Of a DNA stretch of 64,000 nt, positions 41,831 through 51,711 are shown one piece after another. The stretch is taken from positions 1,302,001 to 1,366,000 of the forward strand of contig NZ_CP141184.1 of assembly GCF_035609205.1 (NCBI RefSeq), in the 5' to 3' direction. Each line of letters begins with the position of its first letter. Within the stretch, counting starts at the first letter, position 1. The DNA is from Hymenobacter sp. GOD-10R. GTDB lineage: Bacteria; Bacteroidota; Bacteroidia; Cytophagales; Hymenobacteraceae. Made by a program: the position numbers and the translations under genes. A model generated the notes under the pieces. The model did not search any database. It saw nothing but the letters and a program-made list of their open reading frames with translations, and was not told the origin of the DNA.

Positions 41831-43123
41831 CTAAGATGAATGAACTGACAGGGGCACAGCTGGTTTCTCTTTGCCAAGCTGCCGAAGCACCACCACGAGC
41901 AGCAACACCGTTGCGCCGCAAGCAACGCCAAGCACCGGCGCAGTGGTAACGGTCAATGCCCAACCATTGATTTTGGCGCTGAGCACGTCGCAGAAGTTTA
42001 CCAGCGCCATGTAAGTAGTAAACTGCGAGCCTTCCACCTTCGCTTGGCAGAGCGCCATGAGGGCGGGCAGCGCTGCTACGCTGAAGCACGGGTCAGCCAT
42101 ATTCGTGAGCAGCAACCCAGCGGTGCCCACGCTTTTGTAGTGCCAGAGAAAATACAAGCTACTGAACCCGAGCAGAAAGATACCTAGCCCAATCATCACC
42201 CAGCGCTGGAGTCGCACGGCGCCCACCCGGTCGGAAAGCATGCCGCCGCCCACGAGCAACGTCAGCGTCGCTAGGCTGCCCCAACTACCCTGCAAGATCG
42301 AAACGTCGCTGTCGGGCCAGTGAAGACTGTGGATTAGATGAAAAGAATACGCACGACCAAAAAGCCCCGTGCATAAGTACACCAGAGCGATGATACTGAA
42401 TAGGCGCAAGCTGCGGGCTTCGGTGACGCTGTGATAAAGCGTCTGGAACAGCCAGCGTAGCGACGGGTTCTGGGCGGCTTCCACTTGCGTCTGCCGCGTG
42501 CCAAACTGAGGGATAAGCTTATCGTGGCGGTCGAGACGAATAAAAAAGGTTAGCACCGTCAGCGCAAGCAAAACCATCGACTGCGTTAGGGCCGCTTGGT
42601 AGAAGCCATAGTGATGCAGCATGAAGGACAAGACGGCCGCGCCAAACGAAATACCCATTAAGTAGCCCGCCCGCATCAGGCCGTTTACGCGGCCGCGCTC
42701 CGCTTCGGGCGTCACCTCAATGGCAATAGCGTCGACGCTCGCATCCTGAACGGAAGCAAAAATGCTGTGCGTAAAGAACAGCGCCGACATAAGCGGTAGC
42801 TGCGCTACGGGGTCATGAATCAGCAGCAACGACAGCGAGGCCACTACGGCCACCAACTGCGTAAGCACGACCCACTGCTTTCGGTGCCCGATCACCGAGT
42901 ATTGGTACTTGTCGATGAGAGGTCCCCACACGAACTGGAACGTCCAGGGAATCCCGACGATGGCCGCAAACGAACCCACTGCCTCCGCCGTCTGTCCCTT
43001 CCCAATAAGATAATTATAAACAGCCGTTAGCGCAAAGCCCGACGGTATGCCCTGCATTACGTAGAGGTAAAAAAAGGTAAAGTACCGTAGACCGACACTT
43101 TCTTTCAGGACGGGAGCTGCCAC
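41831..43123 (-). CDS. AmpG-like MFS permease
   Basis: A 430-residue transporter with about 12 hydrophobic helices. The N-terminal YFTFFYLYVMQGIPSGFAL and GIPWTFQFVWGPLIDKY (helix 2-3 loop with the conserved Asp) match the AmpG/PAT family that imports muropeptides or acetyl-CoA-type substrates, and AERGRVNGLMRAGYLMG matches the helix 4-5 loop. If AmpG-like, it recycles cell-wall fragments. The L,D-transpeptidase and a secreted peptide are near, but no other recycling gene is. Start ATG at 43121-43123. Confidence 0.85.
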   Translation of the reverse strand: MAAPVLKESVGLRYFTFFYLYVMQGIPSGFALTAVYNYLIGKGQTAEAVGSFAAIVGIPWTFQFVWGPLIDKYQYSVIGHRKQWVVLTQLVAVVASLSLLLIHDPVAQLPLMSALFFTHSIFASVQDASVDAIAIEVTPEAERGRVNGLMRAGYLMGISFGAAVLSFMLHHYGFYQAALTQSMVLLALTVLTFFIRLDRHDKLIPQFGTRQTQVEAAQNPSLRWLFQTLYHSVTEARSLRLFSIIALVYLCTGLFGRAYSFHLIHSLHWPDSDVSILQGSWGSLATLTLLVGGGMLSDRVGAVRLQRWVMIGLGIFLLGFSSLYFLWHYKSVGTAGLLLTNMADPCFSVAALPALMALCQAKVEGSQFTTYMALVNFCDVLSAKINGWALTVTTAPVLGVACGATVLLLVVVLRQLGKEKPAVPLSVHSS

Positions 43124-43449
43124 ACAGATCAGTTAAGCCAGTAAATCGGGGCGACTTATGACGTGGTTGAATAACCTAATTAATTCTTGGTTTGTTTAAA
43201 GAAACTCCAGTACCATTGGCCAGCTTTCGCTTAGTTTTTGAAGAGCAAAATGATGCAGGTACGTTCTCTTTTGCTTCTTGTTTACGTAAGCGAGGCTAGG
43301 TGCCCTTAGTCATTTAAGATCAAGCTTTTGCTTGTTTTTGCGTTTCGCCGTAACAACAAACAGACAGTAGAAGCAGTCTAATGCAAACGGGTATATTCGC
43401 TTTGCTCTCACCCACCTAGCCGCCCATTCTCGTGAATTCCTCTCTGCGG
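43124..43449. other. Divergent intergenic region of the MFS and sigma-factor genes
   Basis: About 325 bases without a gene. It must hold the MFS promoter and that of the ECF sigma gene. A possible sigma-gene -7 element is TATATTCG near 43392 (one mismatch). No operator-like dyad or hairpin was found. Confidence 0.45.
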
Positions 43450-44034
43450 ATGTATTCTTCCTGGTCGGACGCAACGCTGCTGGACGCATTACGAGCAAAC
43501 GATGAAGCTGCCTTCGAAGAAATTTATAGGCGCTACTGCTACCGGCTATTTACCCTGGCCTATGGCAAGCTGAAGAGCCGCGAAATAGCGGAGGAACTTG
43601 TGCAAGATCTGTTCGAGTCGCTCTGGAGCAAACGGACCACCACCACGATCCAGCAGTTAGACTATTACTTGTTTTCGGCGCTGCGCTACCGAATTATTAA
43701 CTACATCAAAGCACAGAAAGTGAGGGCAGGCTACGAGTTCTTCTGCCGCGTTTCACTATCTGATGCGGATACAAATACGGAAGACTCGCTGGCGATGAAC
43801 GACCTGCACTCGGCATTCGCGGCGGGCATGCGTCAGCTGCCCGAGAAGTCACGCGAAGTATTCCGGCTGAGCCGCTTAGAGCACTACACGGTGCCGGAAA
43901 TTTCGGCGCGTGTACACTTGTCCGAAAAGACTGTGGAGTATCACCTGACCAAGTCGCTCAAGCTACTCCGGAGCTACTTGCGCGAATTTTTAATGAGCTT
44001 GTTGCCGCTGCTGTTCTTTTTTAGAGGCTTATAA
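43450..44034 (+). CDS. ECF RNA polymerase sigma-70 factor
   Basis: About 194 residues. Region 2 is AAFEEIYRRYCYRLFTLAYG (about 20-39) with the following EELVQDLFESLW; region 4 is FRLSRLEHYTVPEISARVHL and SEKTVEYHLTKSLKLLR (about 140-175). This is the Bacteroidota FecI-like group that serves surface signalling. It is followed by a FecR anti-sigma gene and a SusC transducer, a trans-envelope switch set off by the polysaccharide ligand. ATG 43450 is chosen; a GTG six codons earlier (43432) is possible. Confidence 0.92.
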   Translation: MYSSWSDATLLDALRANDEAAFEEIYRRYCYRLFTLAYGKLKSREIAEELVQDLFESLWSKRTTTTIQQLDYYLFSALRYRIINYIKAQKVRAGYEFFCRVSLSDADTNTEDSLAMNDLHSAFAAGMRQLPEKSREVFRLSRLEHYTVPEISARVHLSEKTVEYHLTKSLKLLRSYLREFLMSLLPLLFFFRGL

Positions 44035-44169
44035 GGCGCTGATGAACAAGTGTTTGTTTCTGATGTATAGGTTCTAGGCCGTATTGGGTAGAAAAAAGTT
44101 TAGGTTCCTTTTAGGGGTATAGCCGACTTCGTTGACTTCCTTTTTAGAAGCCGCCTAATCTCTGCTCCC

Positions 44170-45207
44170 GTGACAGAATCTGAGTTCCACCATCTTCTTC
44201 AGCGCTACCTTGATGGCCGGTGTACGCCTGCGGAGCAAGCTGCAGTGGAGCAGTGGTATAACCGACTGGAACAAGTGGAGACGAAAATGCTTCCTGTTCA
44301 GAATCAGGAAGCCATAGAAGATGCTATTTGGCATCGAATGGAGCAGGCTAGGTCAGCAACCACTCCAAAGATGCAGGTGGTACAACGGCCCGTTTCCTTC
44401 TGGCAAACGCCCCAATTGCAGTGGGCTGCTATCCTGACTTTGTTCGCCTTAAGCCTAGGGGTGTGGTTTGGGCTAACCAAGCGCTTCCACCCCGCCCACA
44501 ATATAGCGGCGTCGGCGAGCAACTGGACGCGCCATACGAACACAACGCAGCAAGTCCAGGCATTCCAACTGCCCGATGGCAGCCGCATTACGCTGAACCC
44601 GGGGAGTAGCCTGCGGTATGCTTCGGCTTTCGCCGGACCTAGGCGTGAGGTGTATCTAGAAGGCGAGGCGTTCTTTAAGGTTAGCAAAAACCCGCGTCGG
44701 CCTTTTTTGGTGTTTACCAAGCAAGTAGTAACTACCGTGCTCGGCACGAGCTTCCGGGTGAAAGCCTACTCGGATAGCAAAGAAGCCTCTGTGGCGGTGC
44801 GAGAAGGCAAGGTAGCTGTGCAAGCCCGGGAAGATGCTAGGCTAGATGTTACGCCGGCCAAGCCAGCTGCCAATGGCGTGCTATTGCTGCCCAACCAGCA
44901 GGCTGTGTATTCAATAGCTAACCATCATTTACAGAAAGGGTTAGTGGAAAAGCCAGCAGTATTGGCCCCACAAACTTTTGAATTTGAGGAACGCCCCGTC
45001 ATGGAAGTACTCTCGGCCTTGGAAAAGGCGTATGGAGTAGAAATGGCGTACGACAAAGTGAAGCTAGCTGGCTGTACTGTGAGTATTGCCTTCTATAATG
45101 AGCCCTTGTTTGAGAAGCTAGACTTGCTGTGCAAGTCCTTGGGTGCTTCCTACACATTGGCTGGTACGCAGGTCGTCATTCATAGCAACGGTTGCCAAGC
45201 TAGATAG
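44170..45207 (+). CDS. FecR-family anti-sigma factor
   Basis: A 345-residue inner-membrane regulator. The cytoplasmic N-terminus (about 1-80) begins ESEFHHLLQRYLDGRCTPAE, one membrane helix lies at about 83-102 (WAAILTLFALSLGVWFGL), then the periplasmic FecR domain (FQLPDGSRITLNPGSSLRY, REVYLEGEAFFKVSK) and a C-terminal DUF4974 part (YGVEMAYDKVKLAGCTVS...). It should hold the sigma factor until SusC signals. The spacer ahead contains TTTTAGGGGTATAG at 44108-44121. Start is a GTG. A 111-base gap separates it from susC. Confidence 0.92.
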   Translation: MTESEFHHLLQRYLDGRCTPAEQAAVEQWYNRLEQVETKMLPVQNQEAIEDAIWHRMEQARSATTPKMQVVQRPVSFWQTPQLQWAAILTLFALSLGVWFGLTKRFHPAHNIAASASNWTRHTNTTQQVQAFQLPDGSRITLNPGSSLRYASAFAGPRREVYLEGEAFFKVSKNPRRPFLVFTKQVVTTVLGTSFRVKAYSDSKEASVAVREGKVAVQAREDARLDVTPAKPAANGVLLLPNQQAVYSIANHHLQKGLVEKPAVLAPQTFEFEERPVMEVLSALEKAYGVEMAYDKVKLAGCTVSIAFYNEPLFEKLDLLCKSLGASYTLAGTQVVIHSNGCQAR

Positions 45208-45318
45208 GAAGATACATACCTTCTTCTATATACACTGCCTTGATTTTGAGTTTACTACGCTTCTGCTACCAGCATGAGGCTAGCTGTTTCCTTTAGTTCC
45301 CACCTTTAACTCACGCTC

Positions 45319-48300
45319 ATGGAAAACTCCATACCGTTCCCACCCATCTGGCGCCCCGTACGACTGCTTCTGCTGCAAGTAGTAATGGCTTGTTTACTGG
45401 CTAACGTGGCAACCGCTGGCCCTAGCCTCGCGCAAACCGTGCTAGAGCGTAAAATCACGCTGCAAGTAGAAGCCCAAACCATTAAGGCTACGCTCAATCA
45501 GATTGCTAAGCAAACCAATATCCGCTTTGTGTACAGCCAGCAACTCATTGGGGCTGAGCGCAAAGTATCTCTGCGGGCGCAGAACGAGCCACTGGCTCTA
45601 GTACTTGACGAACTGCTAGCTCCGCTGAAGATTCAGTATGAAGTAAGTGAAGACCGCGTGGTACTACGCATGCCTTCTAAGCCGACTTCCGCAAACGTTT
45701 CAGCTACGCAGGATATCACCGTAACTGGTAAGGTGTTGGATGACAAAGGCGAAGGCCTGCCCGGGGTAAACGTAGTCGTAAAAGGCACTACCAACGGCAC
45801 TCAAACGGGCGGCAATGGTAGCTACACCCTCACCGCCCCCGACCAAGGTACCCTGGTTTTCTCCTTCGTAGGCTTCCTTTCTCAGGAAGTAGCTATCGGT
45901 GGTCGCGCTACAGTGAACGTTAACCTAGCCCCTGACACCAAGACCCTTAACGAGGTGGTGGTAGTGGGATACGGCACGCAGCAGAAGCGCGACGTGACCG
46001 GCTCCATTGCCTCTGTGAAAGGCGACGTGTTAGTGAATCAGGCTTCGCAAAACGCGGTGAGCTCCTTGCAAGGCAAAGTAGCCGGCGTACAGATCACTAA
46101 TAATGGTCAGCCGGGTTCGACGCCGCAAATTCGGGTACGTGGTACGGGCTCCATTCAGGGCAGCGCTAACCCTTTGTACGTAGTCGATGGCACGTTCGTG
46201 GATGATATCAGCTTTCTGAACCAGGATGATATTGCTTCCATTGAAATCTTGAAAGATGCTTCGAGCGCCGCTATCTATGGCGTGCGCGCTGCTAATGGTG
46301 TGGTGCTGGTAACGACTAAGCGGGGCAAAGCCGGCACACCGCGCATCAATTACAACGGCTTTGTGGGGGTGCAGCAAATCACTAATAAAGTGAAGATGGC
46401 CAATGCTTCGCAGTACGCTACGCTGATCAACGAGCGCAGCGGTGCCCAAACTCTCGCCACCAACCTACCGAGCACCGATTGGTTTGACCAGATTTCGCGC
46501 ACAGCTTCTATCCACAACCACCAATTGAGCATGTCGGGCGGCTCGGAGAAGATAACCTACAGCGTGAGCGGCAGCTACCTAAAACAGCAGGGCATTGTGA
46601 AGAACAATGACTACGAGCGCATCACGGCCCGCCTGCAAACTGACTACAATGCCACCGACCACATCAAGGTTGGTTACAGCGCCATTTTCCAGAACAACCG
46701 CTCGACTGACGTTCCCGCGGATGTGCTGTTTTACCAAGCCTTTGTAGCGCCGCCTGTGCTGCCCGTGTTCAAGGCCAATGGCAACTACGGCGATGCCGCC
46801 GACTTCCCGCTGGGCAACTTCGGTAACCCCCAGGCCACTCTCGACCGCTACAACCAGAAGTCGAATGGGCAACAGTTGGTGAGCAACATCTATGCTTCCA
46901 TCAACTTCCTGAAGGCTTTCACGCTGCGCTCCAGCCTCGGTATCAACTACGGCGTGGCGCAGTACCGAAACTACCAGGCCAAGGACTCGCTGACGACTAC
47001 GCAGTTTGCACAGCGCAGCTTCCTGACGTCTTCCTCGACGAAGAACAGCCGGTGGCTTTGGGAAAACACGTTGACCTACGACCAAGCTTTCGGCGACGGT
47101 AACCACCGCGTGACTGGCCTGCTCGGTGTTTCTGCGCAGCGCGATCAGAACAACCAGTTCCTGGGTACCATCAACGATGTGCCATACTACAATGAGTCGT
47201 CGCTGTACCTAGGTCTGGGTGACCCCACCACGGCTCGCATCCAAACGCCCGCTGACAAGTACACGTTCGCGTCGTACTTCGGCCGGGTCAATTACGCGTT
47301 CAAAGACCGCTACCTGCTCACGGCTACGTTGCGCTACGATGGCTCTTCGAAGTTTTCGAGCGACAACCGCTTTGGTACATTCCCTTCGCTGGGTGTAGGC
47401 TGGGTGGCGTCGGATGAAAGCTTTATCAGCGACCTAGGCGTGTTTGACCAACTGAAGGTACGCGGTAGCTGGGGCCGCTTGGGTAACAACAACATCCCGT
47501 CGAACATTTCTGTACAAACGGTAGCTGTTGGCGCCGGTGCGCCTTACTACACCGCCATCTTCGGTGGTACCCCTTATTTCGGCGGCAACATCAACTCGCT
47601 GGCACAACGCGCACTTGACTGGGAAACGACCACGGAAACAGACCTAGGTTTGGATTTAGGTTTCTTGGAAAATCGCCTCACCGCTACAGCCGATTTTTAT
47701 GATCGGAAAACTAGCAAGGCTATTTTCGACATTCCGGTGCCCGGCACGGCAGGTCTGCAAAGCCCTACTACTCGCGGTAACTTCGCCAGTCTGCGCAATC
47801 GTGGGGTTGAACTCACAGCCACTTGGACCAACCAGGCTTCGGAGAAGTTCAGCTACAACGTCAGCGTTAACGGTAACTACAACCAAAACAAAGTACTCAC
47901 TTTAGGCGCCATTGGAGCTGATTTTCCAGCTGGTAACCTGCCCGTAGGCGGTGTGCAAACATCCATCGTGCGGGCTGGCTTGCCCCTCGGTTCCTTCCTA
48001 GGCTATGTAGTCGACGGCATCTTCCAGACCCAAGACGAGGTAAATAAATCAGCTCAGGCTGGTACGGGCGCTGTTCCTGGCTCCTTCCGTTACCAAGACC
48101 TGAACGGCGACGGCGTGATTAGCGAAGCCGACCGGAAGATCATCGGTAATCCAAACCCACGCTTCAACTACGGCGTGAACCTAGGTTTTCGCTACGGCAG
48201 CTTCGACCTTGCTCTTGACCTGCAAGGGGTAGCGGGGCTCGAAATCTATAACGCCACGAAGGGCGTGCGCTACGGCAACGAGAACTACACCCAAGACTTC

Positions 48301-48651
48301 TTCAACAACCGGTGGCACGGAGCTGGTACGTCTAATTCGTACCCCTCAGCGGCTATTGGCGGCACCGATTTGAACTCTAACACGTGGTATGTGGAGAATG
48401 GCGACTATTTCCGCATCCGCAACGTGCAGGTGGGCTACAGCTTACCCAAGACGTTTGTGAGCACCCTCCGCGTGCAAGGCATCCGCTTCTACGCCAACGC
48501 ACAAAACCCAGTGACCTGGTTCAAATACAGCGGCTTCACCCCTGAAGTTGGCTTACTACGTGGTTCGACGGGCAACACCAGCCCTGGGGTAGACCTGAAC
48601 GTGTATCCGCTGTCGGCCACCTACAACCTAGGTGTGAACGTCACCTTCTAA
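45319..48651 (+). CDS. SusC-type TonB-linked outer membrane protein with STN domain
   Basis: A 1110-residue outer membrane importer. The signal peptide ends SLAQT near residue 40. An STN signalling domain (about 44-118, KITLQVEAQTIKATLNQIAK) contacts FecR, then a carboxypeptidase-regulatory-like domain (about 130-205, VTGKVLDDKGEGLPGVNVVVK), the TonB box/plug (LNEVVVVGYGTQQKRDVTGS, about 212-231) and a 22-strand barrel. It imports oligosaccharides with SusD as lid. Its STN domain ties transport to sigma activation. The susD gene follows 16 bases after the stop. Confidence 0.95.
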   Translation: MENSIPFPPIWRPVRLLLLQVVMACLLANVATAGPSLAQTVLERKITLQVEAQTIKATLNQIAKQTNIRFVYSQQLIGAERKVSLRAQNEPLALVLDELLAPLKIQYEVSEDRVVLRMPSKPTSANVSATQDITVTGKVLDDKGEGLPGVNVVVKGTTNGTQTGGNGSYTLTAPDQGTLVFSFVGFLSQEVAIGGRATVNVNLAPDTKTLNEVVVVGYGTQQKRDVTGSIASVKGDVLVNQASQNAVSSLQGKVAGVQITNNGQPGSTPQIRVRGTGSIQGSANPLYVVDGTFVDDISFLNQDDIASIEILKDASSAAIYGVRAANGVVLVTTKRGKAGTPRINYNGFVGVQQITNKVKMANASQYATLINERSGAQTLATNLPSTDWFDQISRTASIHNHQLSMSGGSEKITYSVSGSYLKQQGIVKNNDYERITARLQTDYNATDHIKVGYSAIFQNNRSTDVPADVLFYQAFVAPPVLPVFKANGNYGDAADFPLGNFGNPQATLDRYNQKSNGQQLVSNIYASINFLKAFTLRSSLGINYGVAQYRNYQAKDSLTTTQFAQRSFLTSSSTKNSRWLWENTLTYDQAFGDGNHRVTGLLGVSAQRDQNNQFLGTINDVPYYNESSLYLGLGDPTTARIQTPADKYTFASYFGRVNYAFKDRYLLTATLRYDGSSKFSSDNRFGTFPSLGVGWVASDESFISDLGVFDQLKVRGSWGRLGNNNIPSNISVQTVAVGAGAPYYTAIFGGTPYFGGNINSLAQRALDWETTTETDLGLDLGFLENRLTATADFYDRKTSKAIFDIPVPGTAGLQSPTTRGNFASLRNRGVELTATWTNQASEKFSYNVSVNGNYNQNKVLTLGAIGADFPAGNLPVGGVQTSIVRAGLPLGSFLGYVVDGIFQTQDEVNKSAQAGTGAVPGSFRYQDLNGDGVISEADRKIIGNPNPRFNYGVNLGFRYGSFDLALDLQGVAGLEIYNATKGVRYGNENYTQDFFNNRWHGAGTSNSYPSAAIGGTDLNSNTWYVENGDYFRIRNVQVGYSLPKTFVSTLRVQGIRFYANAQNPVTWFKYSGFTPEVGLLRGSTGNTSPGVDLNVYPLSATYNLGVNVTF

Positions 48652-48667
48652 CTGCAAACAACCCACC

Positions 48668-50146
48668 ATGTATACTAACTTTTCATTTCTAAAGCGCAGT
48701 GTGCTAGGCGCATTGTGCATCGCTGGCTTAGCCGGTGGTATCACGGCCTGCAAAGATTCCTTCCTGGATGTAGAGCCCCAAGGACAACAGCGCCAAACGC
48801 AGTTCTTCACCAATCAGGAGCAGGCCATTCAAGGCGTGAACTCTATCTACGCGAACCTTCGTAGCTGGCCGGTAGTAGCGTTTGCGCACCTGGCCATCAC
48901 CACATTGTCCTCGGATGATGCGGAAAAAGGCAGTGTTGCCGGCGACGCCGCTTTCCTCAACGATTACGACAACTTCACCTTCACCGCCACCCAGGGCATC
49001 CTGAATGACTATTGGGGCGGGCAATACCAAGGTATTAACCTGTGTAACCAGGTACTAGCCTATGTGCCCACCATCAACATGGACGCGGCACTGAAGACCC
49101 GACTGCTGGCCGAGGCGAAGTTTCTGCGGGCGTACCACTATTTTAACTTGGTTCGGGCGTACGGCGGCGTGCCGCTGGTGCTGATTCCGGTGACGGCTGA
49201 AAGCTCCCCAGACCAGTTGAACCCAGTGCGCAATTCGAGTGCGGAAGTGTACACGCAAATTGTGCAAGACCTGACAGATGCAGGCGCTGCGCTGCCAGCC
49301 CGGTACGCCAGCACTGACCTAGGTCGGGCTACGAAGGGGGCGGCGCTCGGCATGCTGTCGAAGGTGAAATTGTACCAAAAGCAGTGGGCCGACGTGTTAT
49401 CCTTGAGCGACCAAGTGATTGCGCTAGGGTACACGCTGGCTCCCGACTACGAGAAAATGTTCCGCATCGAAGGTGAGAATGGGCCGGAGTCCATCTTTGA
49501 AATTCAAGCGCAGACTATTCCCGGCAACTGCGACGCCTCAAACAGCCAGTGGGCTGAAGTACAAGGCTCCCGGCCACAATTCGGCTGGGGTTTCTTCAAC
49601 CCCACCGCCGACTTAGAAGCAGCCTACGAAGCCAACGACAAGCGCAAGGACGCCACTATCTTATTCCGCGGCGAAACCACACCGCAAGGCGATAAGATAG
49701 ACCCAGCAGCGCCTAACCCACGCTACAACCAGAAGGCCTATGTACCGTCGTCGGTAGATCGGGCGTGCGGTTACGGCAAAGACCAAAACGTCCGGATTCT
49801 GCGCTTGGGCGAGATACTGCTCATCAACGCCGAAGCCGCCAATGAGCTAGGTCAGACGGCGAAAGCCCTAGCCGCCGTAAACCAGGTTCGGGCTCGGGCA
49901 GGCCTAACCCCCCTCACGACCACCGACCAAGCTACCCTGCGCCAAGCCATTTGGAAAGAGCGCCGCGTAGAACTGGCGATGGAAAACGGCGACCGGTTCT
50001 TCGACCTAGTCCGCCAAGGACGAGCTGGCACGGTGCTGCGGGCCCAAGGCAAGCAGTTTGTGGATGGCAAGAACGAGGTTTTCGCTATTCCGCAGCAGCA
50101 GATCAACATCACGGGCGGCAAGCTCACGCAGAACCCTGGGTATTAA
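48668..50146 (+). CDS. SusD/RagB-family glycan-binding lipoprotein
   Basis: A 492-residue surface lipoprotein. The signal ends ITAC with Cys28 and then KDSFLDVEPQGQ, the SusD opening. TPR-like helices and RagB/SusD features follow: FLRAYHYFNLVRAYGGVPLVL, RATKGAALGMLSKVKLY, and the C-terminal RLGEILLINAEAANELGQ, NQVRARAGLTPL and WKERRVELAMENGDRFFDLVR. It binds glycan and caps SusC. A hairpin with a T-rich tail follows the stop, so expression of the enzymes downstream may be lower than that of SusCD. Confidence 0.95.
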   Translation: MYTNFSFLKRSVLGALCIAGLAGGITACKDSFLDVEPQGQQRQTQFFTNQEQAIQGVNSIYANLRSWPVVAFAHLAITTLSSDDAEKGSVAGDAAFLNDYDNFTFTATQGILNDYWGGQYQGINLCNQVLAYVPTINMDAALKTRLLAEAKFLRAYHYFNLVRAYGGVPLVLIPVTAESSPDQLNPVRNSSAEVYTQIVQDLTDAGAALPARYASTDLGRATKGAALGMLSKVKLYQKQWADVLSLSDQVIALGYTLAPDYEKMFRIEGENGPESIFEIQAQTIPGNCDASNSQWAEVQGSRPQFGWGFFNPTADLEAAYEANDKRKDATILFRGETTPQGDKIDPAAPNPRYNQKAYVPSSVDRACGYGKDQNVRILRLGEILLINAEAANELGQTAKALAAVNQVRARAGLTPLTTTDQATLRQAIWKERRVELAMENGDRFFDLVRQGRAGTVLRAQGKQFVDGKNEVFAIPQQQINITGGKLTQNPGY

Positions 50147-50152
50147 CCCCGC

Positions 50153-50187
50153 AAGCGGGAGTTGGCAGTAGCTGGCTCCCGCTTTTG
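50153..50187 (+). terminator. Hairpin terminator after susD
   Basis: AAGCGGGAG (50153-50161), 14-base loop, CTCCCGCTT (50176-50184) then TTGGTTTTG. Nine-base perfect stem with T-rich tail between susD and the GH144-type gene. Confidence 0.75.
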
Positions 50188-50219
50188 GTTTTGCCTCACT
50201 CTAGCTCTCTTCGCCACCC

Positions 50220-51587
50220 ATGAAGCATTCTTTCCTTTTTGCCTTCCTGTTCTTCGTAACCATCACGCTGTTTGCTCAACAGCGACCTGCTGCAGGCAGT
50301 AGTGCCCAAGCCAAGCCAACGCTTACCTACACGGCCCCCCGGCAGAAGAATTTGTCGGATGAGAAGCTGCTCGACGAGGTGCAGCGCCAAACATTCAAGT
50401 ACTTCTGGGACTTCGGCCACCCGGTGAGCGGCATGGCGCGGGAGCGGAGCAACGAAAGCTTCGACTACGGCGATGAAGTAGTAACCACCGGCGGCACGGG
50501 CTTCGGCCTGATGGCTATCATCGTGGCCGCCGACCGCAAGTGGATTACGCGCGAGCAAGCCGCCGAGCGGGTGTTGAAGATCGTGAACTTCTTGTGGAAG
50601 GCCGATATGTACCACGGCGTATTTCCGCACTGGATGGACGGCGCCACCGGCAAAACCATCCGCTTCAGCCTAAAGGATGATGGCGGCGACCTTGTCGAAA
50701 CGTCGTTTTTGTACGAAGGCCTGATTTGCGCCCGCCAGTACTTCACGAAGGATACCCCGACGGAAAGCCAACTGCGCAACAAGATCCTCTGGATGTGGGA
50801 GAACGTGGAGTGGAACTGGCACACGCAGGGCGGCCAGAATGTGCTGTACTGGCACTGGAGCCCCAACAACGGCTGGAGTATGAACCACCAGATTCATGGT
50901 TGGAACGAGTGCCTCGTGACCTACGTGCTGGCGGCTTCTTCGCCCAAGTTTGCCATTGATAAGAAAGTGTATGACCAAGGTTGGGCTACTGGCGATTATT
51001 TCAAGAACGGGAAGAAGTACCTAGGTACCACATTGCCGCTGGGCTTCGACTATGGCGGGCCGCTGTTCTTCTCGCACTACTCGTTCTTGGGCATCGATCC
51101 GCATGGCCTCAAAGACCAGTACGCCGACTACTGGCAGCAAAACCAAGCTCATACCCGCATCAACTACGATTACTGCGTAGCTAACCCCAAGAAGTATAAG
51201 GGCTATAGCAAAGACTCGTGGGGCCTCACCGCCTCCGATAGCTACCAAGGCTACGCCGCGCACTCGCCCACCGAAGACCTAGGGGTGATTTCACCCACCG
51301 CCGCGCTGTCGGCCATGCCCTACGCGCCTAAGGAGTCGATGATGGCGCTGAAGCACTTCTATAACGACCTCGGCGACAAGATTTGGGGGGAGTACGGCTT
51401 CGTGGATGGTTTCAGCGAGCAGCATAATTGGTACGCCAAGTCTTACCTAGCTATCGACCAAGGTCCCATCGTGGGTATGATTGAGAACCACCGGACGGGC
51501 TTGCTGTGGAAGCTGTTTATGAGTTCCCCCGATGTGCAGCGCGGCCTCAAAAACCTAGGTTTTGAAAGTCCACATTTAAAGAAGTAA
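50220..51587 (+). CDS. GH144/glycoamylase-type secreted glycoside hydrolase
   Basis: A 455-residue exported enzyme. The signal peptide ends TLFAQQ near residue 20. The remainder is a glycoamylase (PF10091) (alpha/alpha)6 barrel: FKYFWDFGHPVSGMARERS, TTGGTGFGLMAIIVAA, GVFPHWMDG, DLVETSFLYEGLICARQYF, WHWSPNNGWSMNHQIHGWNE and YGFVDGFSEQHNWYAKSYLAIDQGPIVGMIENHRTG-like segments. Characterised members of GH144 are endo-beta-1,2-glucanases from Bacteroidota. Here it is next to a GH3, also typical of beta-1,2-glucan loci. Catalytic residues are not assigned by me. Confidence 0.88.
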   Translation: MKHSFLFAFLFFVTITLFAQQRPAAGSSAQAKPTLTYTAPRQKNLSDEKLLDEVQRQTFKYFWDFGHPVSGMARERSNESFDYGDEVVTTGGTGFGLMAIIVAADRKWITREQAAERVLKIVNFLWKADMYHGVFPHWMDGATGKTIRFSLKDDGGDLVETSFLYEGLICARQYFTKDTPTESQLRNKILWMWENVEWNWHTQGGQNVLYWHWSPNNGWSMNHQIHGWNECLVTYVLAASSPKFAIDKKVYDQGWATGDYFKNGKKYLGTTLPLGFDYGGPLFFSHYSFLGIDPHGLKDQYADYWQQNQAHTRINYDYCVANPKKYKGYSKDSWGLTASDSYQGYAAHSPTEDLGVISPTAALSAMPYAPKESMMALKHFYNDLGDKIWGEYGFVDGFSEQHNWYAKSYLAIDQGPIVGMIENHRTGLLWKLFMSSPDVQRGLKNLGFESPHLKK

Positions 51588-51602
51588 GCCCATTCTAGAA
51601 AC

Positions 51603-51693
51603 GTCATGCTGAGCTTGCCGAAGCATCTCGCTCGGTTCGTTGAACGATTGAGTTAGTGTTGCACGCGAGATGCTTCAGCAAGCTCAGCATGAC
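51603..51693. repeat. REP-doublet-like palindrome B
   Basis: Arms 51603-51631 and 51665-51693 pair at 28 of 29 positions. Each arm has ATGCT...AGCAT that can self-pair. The linker contains CGTTGAACGA. It lies between the GH144 and GH43-like genes. An alternative GH43 start at 51670 would sit inside it. Confidence 0.85.
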
Positions 51694-51711
51694 ATTCTAT
51701 TTCACCCGCCC

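Noticed and set aside
44035..44169. A promoter or operator between the sigma and FecR genes
   Set aside because: The TTTTAGGGGTATAG stretch is suggestive but no full consensus or dyad was found.
51670..51711. Longer N-terminus for the GH43-like protein
   Set aside because: These codons lie in palindrome B. The ATG at 51712 gives a full signal peptide directly.
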